Part shown: positions 56,601 to 64,000 of the stretch, one piece after another
How the letters are laid out: every line of letters begins with the position of its first letter
How positions within the stretch are numbered: the stretch's first letter is position 1
Origin: Piezodorus guildinii
Lineage: Eukaryota > Arthropoda > Insecta > Hemiptera > Pentatomidae
Length of the DNA stretch: 64,000 nucleotides
Direction of reading: 5' to 3'
Assembly: GCA_023052935.1 (NCBI GenBank)
Contig: CM041294.1
Span: forward strand, 14,619,791 to 14,683,790
Program-made: the position numbers and the translations under genes
The notes under the pieces: generated by a model
Database searches by the model: none
Seen by the model: the letters and a program-made list of their open reading frames with translations, nothing else
Told to the model about the DNA's origin: nothing

Positions 56601-58958
56601 TAGACTATTTCAATCAGAATAAAACCTACATGATATTAAAGCCAATTAAATTTTACATCCTTTTAGTGATTCATGAAAAAATCATAAAAAAGATGCAAAA
56701 TGTGTGGTATAAAGAATCACGTTTAGTCAGCCGGTTTTAGTGAAAAGTTGCTGTAACATCTCGGACGTATAGTTGTCTCAAATATGAAATTTCAGCTTTG
56801 TACCGCTTTTTGTTTTTGCATTAGACTTACCAAACACGGGCACACACGGGGACTTGGTTATTTGGATTCTGGGGATGCTAAAACATGTATTTCCGTTGAA
56901 AACTAGAATTAGAAAATTTTCAGGATAGCAATACTTTCCCTTACTATATATTTCATATATAGGTAAGTGAAAGTAAATTCATAAACTTAAAAATAAATAA
57001 TCTGTAATTTTCTTTTAGTTGAAGTAGCTAAAGTACCACTCGCTACACAAAAAGTTTGCTGTGTAGATTTTGGTATTCCTAATGAAATTAACAAATCCCA
57101 TTTTTTGTTTCGTTAATCATGTTGATATAACTAATTTTTTTTTTCATTCTCGTATTCTTCATGAATGACCCTTACTCTAATAAAGGTCTAGCCCAACTAA
57201 TTTTATCATGTAAAATTTGTATTATGTATTGTCTTCTGTAATTAACTAAGGAGTTCCTACAGACACGAGTGTGTGTGCAGAGCTCGGCTTACTACGAAAC
57301 CTCTGAAAAATGACATGTCTAGTAGTCGTATTGTTGCATATCGCTTGCATATAATGAAATTAGTATAATTAAATTAGTAATGAATCCATGTTTTGATCTG
57401 CCAAACTTTAACTTAGGCTCCGAATAACTCCTGATAGCTTGCGTTTACTTTTTCTTCTTTATACCAATGACAATAGTGGCAAAAATTTTGTTGTTCGATA
57501 TCCAATGAATAAACTTGTTTAAATGATGAATGTTTCAAATAAATAAAACATTATGTCAAGTTAGGAATTCATTGGTGAAATGATAGACTTACAGAAGAAA
57601 TATTCAGTACCATTTGTAAGCTATGTATGGAATGATGTTAAAATGCAAGTAACATTTTTACTTTCACTTACTTTCTATAAATGAAATATATAAGTAAGGG
57701 AAAGTATTGCGATCGTGGAAATTTTTGAATTTGAGTTTTCGACGGAAATAGGGTCTTTAGGGTCCCCTGGGGCCAAATGACCTAGTTCTGCAAAAAGTGT
57801 GTTTTTTTTTTTTTTTTTTTTTTTTTCGGGTAGGGGAAAAATCTTTCATCAGACGAAGTGCAACTGTGCAAAAAGGTGTGTGTGTGTATGTGTGTGTGTG
57901 TGTGTGTGTGTGGGGCCGTGTGTAACTCCAGCACGTAAACAAAGAGTGCTATGAAACTGAAATTTTGTTTTAAGATAACTATACACTCGAGATGTTACAG
58001 AAATTTTTTCATCAAAATTAGCTAACGAGAAGAGCCATTTTATACCATGCATTTTACACCTTTTTACAATTTTCTCAAAAACCGCTGAAACGATTTTGAT
58101 TAAATTTGCTATATCAATGTAAAAATATTAATTGGCTTTTATATAATGCAGGTTTCATTCTGATTGAAATAGTCTGTCAGGGCTTAAATGAAAATATTTT
58201 AAATTTTCTTCCTCTAAAGTACCATTAATTTTGTACATTATATAATAATAACCATATCATCTTATTACCGTTGATAAAAAATGAGTAAATATATGAGTTG
58301 AACGAATTCGGTATCCAACTAAAGGAGAAAACTGCAAAAATATTTTTTAAATGCAATTTTTATTTTTACTTTCACTTACCTATATATGAAATATACAGTA
58401 AGGGAAAGTATTGCGATCGTGAAAACTTACGAATTTCAGTTTTCACTGGAAATACACGTTTTAGGGTCCTCTGAGTCCAAAGGACCAAGTCCTGCAAAAT
58501 GGTCTGTGTATGTGTGTGTGTGTGGTAAGTCTAGCACTTAAACGAAAAGTCGTACAATCCTGAAATTTCGTATTTAAGACAACTATAGGCCCAAAAGGTT
58601 AGAGCAACTTTTTCATTAAAATCTGTTTACCGTTGAAAAGCGAAAGATTTTAGAAACAAATATTATTTTACGCACAAGCTTGTAAAGTTAATAAAGAGTG
58701 ATGAAAAGCCAATAAAACTAACTGATTGTTTTAGATAATAATATAATAGACTTTTTAATAAAACACATTTTTCTATAGAAATTCAATTTAATTAATTTTT
58801 TAATAGTTTCACTCATTTTTACTTTCACTTACTATATATAGTAAGGAAAGTATTGCGATCGTGAAAATTTTCGAATTCCAGTTTTCAACGGAAATACACG
58901 TTTTAGGGTCCCCTGAGTCCAAATAACCAAGTCCCGCAAAAAGGTCTGTGTGTGTGTG

Positions 58959-58999
<41 letters not shown>

Positions 59000-60302
59000 T
59001 GTGTGTGTGTGTATGTGTGTGGTAACTCCCGGGCGGAAACGGTAAGTCCTATGAAACTGAAATTTCATATTTAAGACAACTATACGCCCGAGACGTGACA
59101 AAACTTTTTTCATCAAAATGAGCTTACCAGAAGAGGCACTTTATACCATGCATTTTGCACCTTTTTTCGATTTTCTCAAAAACGGTTCCGACGATTTTGA
59201 TTAAACTCGCTATATCGATTTAAAATTTAATGGGCTTTAATATCATGTAGATTTCATTCTGATTAAAATGGTTTGACAGGGCTTAAATGCCGATATTTTA
59301 AATTTTCTTCCCCTAAAGTACCTTTAATTTTTTAGATTCAATAATAATAACTAAATTATCTTGTTAACGCTGATGAAAAACAGGTAAATATATAAATTGA
59401 ATAAATTCGATACCCAACTAAAGGAGAAAACAGAAAAAATATATTTTTAATGAAATTTTTCGTTTTTGAACATAAGAGCATTAATATACATGTATGATAT
59501 ACCGTTGGAAAGCTAAAGATTTTAGAAAAAATATCATCTCATACACAAGCTTTTAGAAGTTAATAGAGAGTGATGAGAAGAAGATAAAACTAACTGATTA
59601 TTTTAGATAATAATATAATAGATTTTTTAATAAAACACATGTTTCTATATAAATTCAATTTGTTTATTTATTTAACGTCACTTTATGCTACTATGGCTAA
59701 TCGGACGATTCATAAATTCAATTTGATTAATTCCTTAATAGTTTCACGTATTTTTATCTCTAACTGTATTTGAAAATTCTTTCATTGATTTTAAAAATCG
59801 AGGTAAGTGAAAGTCGTGTGTTGCCCGCACCAGATTTTTTTAAAATGATTTACTCTGGATTATAAATCTAAGATATTGTCAGGGGTCATTCAAAGGTAAT
59901 ATTTTATATTGATATTAAAATATTTTATCAGCTACACTGAACTGTAAAAAAATAAATTACTTAATATTTCTTGATAGAGACAAATTGGGTTAGTGCCATT
60001 ATTTGGCGTGAACAATTTTAATATTTATCTACTCAATATGATTTGATTTCGGAACTGAAATATGCACTTTGCTGTTTTTAACTTTTTTTTGTGTGTGTAA
60101 ATATTAAATAAATATGTATTTGAAACAAAAATTATTATTGTGTGATTTTTTAGCAAGTTCATTTATTAAACATGTTTCAGGAAACAGATGAAGGCTGGCC
60201 CCGCCTTGTAAGAGTATCACCGATTCTTGATTGGTCATTTCAAGACGTATGGACTTATTTAAAAGAACTCCAGGTTCCTTATTGTCCTCTTTATGACAGA
60301 GG
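47002..60302 (+). CDS. FLAD1: FAD synthase (molybdopterin-binding and PAPS-reductase-like domains), 3' end not seen
   Basis: Adenylates FMN to FAD with ATP, the last step of FAD biosynthesis. Exons: 47,002-47,206; 47,711-48,075; 51,707-51,991; 53,990-54,201; 55,069-55,213; 60,181-60,302, giving 444 residues so far. N-terminal MoCF-type domain: [11 protein letters not shown] (residues 7-17), [16 protein letters not shown] spliced across exons 1-2. C-terminal FAD synthase domain: [16 protein letters not shown] (PP-loop, ~301-316), [25 protein letters not shown] and PYCPLYDRG. The domain order equals human FLAD1 (587 aa). All junctions keep frame with GT-AG introns. The final exon (family motif YTSLGS...) was not found before 64,000, so it is presumably farther downstream. 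Introns 2 and 5 were expanded by HP1 copies. There are no frame breaks in any exon. Confidence 0.92.
47711..48075 (+). CDS. FLAD1: FLAD1 exon 2
   Basis: Acceptor TTTTATATATGTAG; encodes [18 protein letters not shown] and the rest of the MoCF-type domain ([17 protein letters not shown]); donor CAG|GTAAAA, phase 0. Confidence 0.92.
48341..48467. repeat. Small inverted repeat in FLAD1 intron 2
   Basis: 13-bp arms CAAGCACTGGTCC (48,341-48,353) and GGACCAGTGCTTG (48,455-48,467) around ~100 bp. Possibly a small MITE; no clear target duplication. Confidence 0.35.
48765..49968 (+). repeat. HP1 repeat with nested SINE, in FLAD1 intron 2
   Basis: Long-hairpin variant at the left (CTATATATAAAATATATATTAAG) and end block GGTAAGTGAAAGTCATG. 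Split by an S1 SINE at ~48,891-49,183 within the AACCAAGTCC segment. Confidence 0.85.
48891..49183 (+). mobile_element. S1 SINE nested in HP1
   Basis: A-box-like TAGCGTAGTGGCTAGC and B-box-like GGGTTCTAACCTG, body and tail as in 917-1200. The flanking ACCAAGTCCC / ACTAAGTCCT is a diverged target duplication. Confidence 0.8.
50576..50638. repeat. (TA)n microsatellite in FLAD1 intron 2
   Basis: Uninterrupted TA dinucleotides for about 60 bp. Confidence 0.95.
51707..51991 (+). CDS. FLAD1: FLAD1 exon 3 (inter-domain region)
   Basis: Acceptor TTTTTTTATTTCAG, donor CAG|GTATGT, both phase 0. Encodes [35 protein letters not shown] and [12 protein letters not shown], matching the linker region GSYP...YY-x-V-x-LTL of the human protein. 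Confidence 0.9.
52630..52683. promoter_or_regulatory. Inverted X-box-like motif pair in FLAD1 intron 3
   Basis: AGTTGTCATGGAA (52,630-52,642) and TTCCATGACAACT (52,671-52,683) are exact reverse complements. The 14-mer GTTTCCATGACAAC (52,669-52,682) resembles the RFX-factor X-box. It could be an intronic enhancer or just a short palindrome. Confidence 0.3.
53990..54201 (+). CDS. FLAD1: FLAD1 exon 4 (PP-loop)
   Basis: Acceptor TGTTTATCATTTCAG, donor CCAG|GTTAGA. Encodes [16 protein letters not shown], the ATP-pyrophosphate-binding loop, and [17 protein letters not shown]. Ends in phase 2 so that AG+G forms Arg with exon 5. Confidence 0.92.
55069..55213 (+). CDS. FLAD1: FLAD1 exon 5
   Basis: Acceptor AATTAACTTGTAG, donor CAG|GTATAT. 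Encodes [20 protein letters not shown] and LMGVRRNDP, the RR-x-DP motif that contacts flavin substrate in this family. Confidence 0.92.
56151..56974 (-). repeat. HP1 repeat (minus orientation) in FLAD1 intron 5
   Basis: Begins near GTGGACAACACACAACTTTCAC and ends with the long hairpin variant CTATATATTTCATATATAG and GTAAGTGAAAGTAA. Confidence 0.8.
57660..58367 (+). repeat. HP1 tandem array, unit 1
   Basis: Hairpin end ACTTTCACTTAC..., a T-run and GT tract near 57,797-57,911, then the body. The unit stops in the ATGCAATTTTTATTTTT segment where unit 2 begins. Its right end is missing. Confidence 0.8.
58368..58820 (+). repeat. HP1 tandem array, unit 2
   Basis: Starts ACTTTCACTTACC with the long hairpin; internally deleted at ~58,625; stops in TTTCACTCATTTTT where unit 3 begins. 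Right end missing. Confidence 0.8.
58947..59022. repeat. (GT)n microsatellite internal to HP1
   Basis: Longest example of the GT tract that recurs at the same HP1 position in nearly all copies. Confidence 0.95.
59662..59711 (-). mobile_element. Extremely 5'-truncated S1 SINE
   Basis: Only the last ~50 bp of S1 (GTTTATTTATTTAACG... on the plus strand), with the 13-bp duplication ATAAATTCAATTT at 59,649-59,661 and 59,712-59,724. A 5'-truncated insertion is evidence of target-primed reverse transcription. Confidence 0.85.
60181..60302 (+). CDS. FLAD1: FLAD1 exon 6
   Basis: Acceptor AAACATGTTTCAG, donor GG|GTAAGA. Encodes [18 protein letters not shown] and [10 protein letters not shown]. Phase 2, so the Gly codon is completed by the unseen next exon. 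Confidence 0.92.
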
Positions 60303-60436
60303 GTAAGAATATTGATGTTTAGCTGATATCAGGCAATCATTTACCATCAAAATTTTTCACATTTTAATTTTATTAAGTTTTTTAAGTGCTTTATAAAATG
60401 TAAATTATAGAATTTTATCATAATGTGTATATATAT

Positions 60437-60836
60437 TAGGGGTGGGCATAATCGAATGATCATCATAATCGGATGATCAGACTTCGATGATTTAAATAAT
60501 GGAATGATTTCATAATCATCGAATGATTAAATGATTGAAAGATTAATATGCATTCTGAGAGACCATATGCCACGATTCTCGTCTCTATGATGACTGAGCC
60601 TGGGTGGAAATATCCATATAATTTATGTGATGAGCAAAAAAAAAAAAAATAAATAAAAAAAAAAAAAAAAGGTCCTTCGATTGTACGAGCTCCTAATAAT
60701 CCCTCGATTATCATTAAACTATTCAGTTCGAATGATCATTCGTTACTCCAAACCGATTAATCCGATAATTGATTAATTCGAATGATTGAAATAATCTTAT
60801 GATCCGATAATCGTCATTCGATTATGCCCACCCCTA
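60437..60836. mobile_element. hAT-like MITE (copy 2), downstream of FLAD1 exon 6
   Basis: Ends TAGGGGTGGGCATAATCG and CGATTATGCCCACCCCTA are perfect inverted repeats. The 8-bp target duplication ATATATAT occurs at 60,429-60,436 and 60,837-60,844. It has ~400 bp with no coding capacity and an A-rich centre at ~60,637-60,670. Confidence 0.85.
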
Positions 60837-61302
60837 ATATATATATAATATATATATATATTTTTTTTTTAGTATTATGTTCATTATACATTGCAATAAT
60901 ATTAAGTGATTATAAGTAATAATCGCAATGCTAATTTTATTCTTTAGTTTAATTAGTCTGTTAATGATACATACTCTTAATATGCGTTGTATATTAAATT
61001 TTACATTTAGTAAAAAAAAAAAAAAAAAAGAAACAATCATTCTAGATTTTCTTCACCAAATAAAATAATATGCAGAAACAATTAATGACAGAACTTCTAA
61101 TTTTGTTAATGTATTTCAATTATCTCAGTTTTTCAGTCATGAAGCAATTAGGCTAATTATTTCCATTGATTGAAGATAGAGATTATCATGAGTAATAAGG
61201 CAGATCTGTTTAAGTGATTATACAGTGATTTGCATTCGCTAGTGAAATTTTTGAGTGTCTGAGTTTTTATTTTTTTGTTTCCTAGTTTTCTGGAGTTTAA
61301 AA

Positions 61303-62055
61303 ATGAAATTTAATATTCCAAAATGGCTCCCTGACCTTGAAATAAGGTTTTGTTCTATTTTCACTCTAATTTCCTTCATATTATGTTGTGTTTCATTAAC
61401 CGTTTTTCTTGAACCGTTATTGGAATCTATATTTGCGAAATACTATTCTGTCACTTGTATTGTAAATGAAATTCGCACATTATATGGTTTACAATGTGAT
61501 TGGTCTTCATGTTGGCAGAGTTGTACTAATCCGGATAATGAATGTACTCAAATTGAAGCTTTGTTTGCCCGCAATAATGACTCTAGATTCTCTTTGTTAC
61601 CTTTGCAAGCTAGCATTCATGGTTGCGGTTTCGAAGTCGATTGTAAGAAGTTTTTTGACACTTTTAAAATTAATAGTACATTCGAGTGTTATCTCGTCGA
61701 TGGAAAAGATGTTTTAGTTCCGAAAATTACTATTCCGAAGCGCTCTGTTAAATATCTCTATCTATCACTGATACCATTTATAGCCCTCATAATCGGTATT
61801 ATCTATACAGTTACACAAAAAATATTTGAACGAGGCAAGAAAAAAAAAGAATGTAAAAAGGTTAAGAAAGTGGAAGGACCAAGTTCTTTTTATCAGAAAA
61901 AGATTATGGAATTGGAGAAGCTTAAGAGGGCAAGGGAAGAAAGAGAGAGGATTGCTCGATACTGTGATAACGTGAGAGTCGAAGAGCTGGAAACTGTTAC
62001 TGCTCTCGTTTTTAAACCAAGTTCTTCATGGATGATACCAATGGTTGATCCCTAA
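61303..62055 (+). CDS. TipE-family sodium-channel auxiliary subunit
   Basis: Insect TipE/TEH proteins associate with the Para voltage-gated sodium channel and tune its expression and gating. The 250-residue frame is in one exon. TM1 is ~17-36 (CSIFTLISFILCCVSLTVFL). A ~110-residue Cys-rich ectodomain contains CDWSSCWQSCTNPDNECTQI, the family signature C-x-W-x-SC-x3-C...C-x-QI, and an N-x-S/T site (NNDS, NST). TM2 is ~149-172 (YLSLIPFIALIIGIIYTV), followed by a Lys-rich cytosolic tail with a predicted coiled coil (IMELEKLKRAREERERIARY). The length resembles the shorter TEH paralogues. Which paralogue it is cannot be decided. I start at ATG 61,303 because GTTTCCTAG at 61,277-61,285 looks like an acceptor and no earlier ATG is in frame. 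Slo-beta-like identity is a weaker alternative. Confidence 0.72.
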   Translation: MKFNIPKWLPDLEIRFCSIFTLISFILCCVSLTVFLEPLLESIFAKYYSVTCIVNEIRTLYGLQCDWSSCWQSCTNPDNECTQIEALFARNNDSRFSLLPLQASIHGCGFEVDCKKFFDTFKINSTFECYLVDGKDVLVPKITIPKRSVKYLYLSLIPFIALIIGIIYTVTQKIFERGKKKKECKKVKKVEGPSSFYQKKIMELEKLKRAREERERIARYCDNVRVEELETVTALVFKPSSSWMIPMVDP

Positions 62056-62189
62056 AATCTAATATTTATTATAAATCTTATTTTTTTTTTTTTCATATTT
62101 AATTATATTATCACTACAAGAAGCTTGTGGATACATGAAGGTTGGTTGGTATATTTAATTTCTTATTATAATAATTAATTATTCATAAG

Positions 62190-63097
62190 GATGGAGTTTT
62201 TGTTGGCCGTTGAGAAATTAGATGAAGAAGATTAACATTAAATAGAAACACATATTAAAACAAGTGCTATTTTAATTATGTGCTAACGTTTAGGCCTACA
62301 TTGTGGGCCTTCACCGGGGCTAAAAGAAACAAGATAACAACCAATGTAATTATAGACTTAGTAATGCGTTAGGTATATAATAATGATATGGTGACAGTAA
62401 TATAATATGGGAACATAAATAAAATTAAATGTAAAATGATAATAAGATGACAGTTATAAAGTATGGAAATAAGCAAAATTAAGATGATAGTTATAAAGTA
62501 TGGATGACAGTTATAAAAATAATTAATAAGATGATAGTTGTACAATATGGAAGTAAACAAAATTAAGATAATATTTCAATAAGATTATGTAAACAGAGAC
62601 TAAGCAAATGAAAAAATGACAAAGGGACAATATGCGAACAATTCAAATTAAAAAAAAAATTTAAATATGAACAATTTTGAACTGATATTTGACGGTAATA
62701 TATTAATATATGTAAACGGTAATATTTATGTTTACTATGTCATTTTTTCATTTGCTTAGTCTCTCTTTATATATTCTTATTGCAATATTATCATCTTAAT
62801 TTTGTTTACTTCCATACTGTACAACTATCATCTTATTAATTATTTTTATAACTGTCATCTTATTATCATTTTACATTTAATTTTATTTATGTCCCCATAT
62901 TATATTACTGTCACCATATCATTATTATATACCTAACGCATTATTAAGTCTATAATTACATTGGTTGTTATCTTGTTTCTTTTAGCCCTGATGGAAGGCC
63001 CACAATGTAGGCCGAAACATCGGCACATAATTAAAATAGCACTTGTTTTAATGTGTGTTTCTATTTAATGACCGCACCCCCAACCATCTTTTTCATC
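62190..63097. mobile_element. Penelope-like inverted-repeat (fold-back) element
   Basis: Two ~390-bp arms are reverse complements (about 62,225-62,640 and 62,690-63,090). The right arm contains CTGATGGAAGGCCCAC, then GTAGGCCGAAACATCGG, the motif seen at 30.9 kb. The flanking 14-bp TAATTATTCATAAG is duplicated at 62,176-62,189 and 63,098-63,111. No coding sequence. Confidence 0.7.
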
Positions 63098-63111
63098 TAA
63101 TTATTCATAAG

Positions 63112-63629
63112 AATCATTTTTTTTACTATTGTCAGTATTTTTAAATAAAATATGGTAGTTGGCTTCTTGGTGTGTTATTATGTTTGTATCTGTCTTCCGT
63201 TTAGTTTGATGAAGAGTTGTTTTTATTTTTTATATAAACTTTGGTTGCTGCTTTTCATGAAATTAATTTTGCATTATACACTTTCATGAGCCATCACAGC
63301 TCAGAGATATTCAATATTTGGCGTGACTATAAAGTAACGAGACTGATGCAATATTTGGTATTTATGGGATTATTCTCCCCCTGAGTTTTGAAGGTCAAAC
63401 CTCTTGCCAACATTACTACATTCATGTTCTCGCTAAACTCAATGATAAATTAAGGAAAAAAATGATCTGTATTGTAGAGGTAAAAGAGCTGAATGAAAGA
63501 ACTGATAAAAGTAGAAGATTTCCAGTGATGTTTCAGAAAGTGGGAGATTCACATAGAGTGTTGTTGGAATAGGGGAGAGGTGTATACTGTAGGTCATAAT
63601 AAGTAAAAATATGTCTGAAATAAAAAAAA
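63112..63629. other. spacer with a possible mariner end
   Basis: ACTATAAAGTAACGAGACTG at ~63,327 resembles a mariner-type terminus, but no partner end was found. Confidence 0.3.
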
Positions 63630-64000
63630 TCTGGTGCGCGCAACATACGACTTTCACTTACCACGCTTGTTAAAATCAATTTAAGAATTTTTAAATATCG
63701 TTAGAGATGAAATTAGTTTAAAGAATTAATTTAATTGATTTTCGATAGAAACATGTGTTTTATTAAATAATCTATTATGTTATTATCTAAAACAATCAGT
63801 TAATTTTATCTGCTTTTCATCACTCTCCATTACATTTTACAACTTTGTGCATAAAATATTATTTTTTCTAAATTTTTTAGCTTTCCAACGGTATATTACA
63901 CATATATAATATTGTACTCATCTTTAAAAAAACAAAAATTACATTAAAAAATACTTTTGCACTTTTCTCTTTCAGTTTATTATCAAATTCATTCAACTTA
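63630..64000 (-). repeat. HP1 repeat, truncated by window end
   Basis: Begins TCTGGTGCGCGCAACATACG, then ACTTTCACTTACC. The body runs off the window. Confidence 0.8.

Larger units (their letters stand above)
58821..59835 (+). repeat. HP1 tandem array, unit 3, full-length
   Basis: Short hairpin CTTACTATATATAGTAAG, ~75 bp (GT)n at 58,947-59,022, whole body, and end block GTAAGTGAAAGTCGTG...GCACCAGATTT. Carries a 50-bp SINE fragment at 59,662-59,711. Confidence 0.85.
55214..60180. other. FLAD1 intron 5 (5 kb, repeat-expanded)
   Basis: More than half of it is HP1 sequence (56,151-56,974 and 57,660-59,835). The rest, 55,214-56,150, 56,975-57,659 and 59,836-60,180, shows nothing recognised. Confidence 0.7.

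Noticed and set aside
62369..62560. 63-codon minus-strand frame
   Set aside because: Falls in the arm of the fold-back element and consists of repetitive Ile/Leu/Tyr codons.
63300..63420. Mariner element suggested by ACTATAAAGTAACGAGACTG
   Set aside because: Only one possible terminus and no transposase remnant found.

Overview
This is nuclear DNA of an insect. It is AT-rich, its genes are split by GT-AG introns, and much of it is transposon sequence. The TipE-type sodium-channel auxiliary subunit is an arthropod family. The many Jockey/I/RTE/R2-type LINEs, mariners, a Helitron, Penelope-like pieces and tRNA-derived SINEs fit a hemipteran or similar insect, but the species cannot be read from the window.

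Layout. Positions 1-21,600 are almost entirely repeats: copies of one abundant hairpin-bearing ~1 kb family (called HP1 here), LINE fragments, SINEs and a mariner. Positions 21,602-28,845 (+) hold the last three coding exons of a diphosphoinositol-polyphosphate Nudix hydrolase (Aps/NUDT3 type). Positions 29,600-38,200 are a repeat block: Penelope-like termini and RT fragment, nested LINEs, and a poly(A)-tailed LINE. A gene cluster follows: GFOD-type oxidoreductase (39,477-40,656, -), divergent from TRMT5 tRNA m1G37 methyltransferase (41,217-42,659, +), then the two-exon ribosome-biogenesis factor RBIS 33 bp downstream (42,693-43,118, +). FLAD1 (FAD synthase) covers 47,002-60,302 (+) with six exons seen and the last one not seen. 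An apparently intronless TipE-family gene (61,303-62,055, +) lies 3' of FLAD1 exon 6, and is nested in a FLAD1 intron if the terminal exon is outside the window.

How the genes relate. They are ordinary housekeeping or signalling genes with no single shared pathway: inositol pyrophosphate turnover, tRNA modification, ribosome assembly, flavin cofactor synthesis and sodium-channel modulation. The most interesting architecture is (1) the tight TRMT5-RBIS pair, each with a 3' splice acceptor directly upstream of its ATG; (2) the HP1 family, whose structure resembles Helentron-associated non-autonomous elements; and (3) inverted-repeat Penelope-like termini with a hammerhead-like core beside a Penelope RT fragment. 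Single-base frameshifts in GFOD and Aps look more like residual assembly indels than decay, but this cannot be proven here. I did not find a clearly undescribed biological system.
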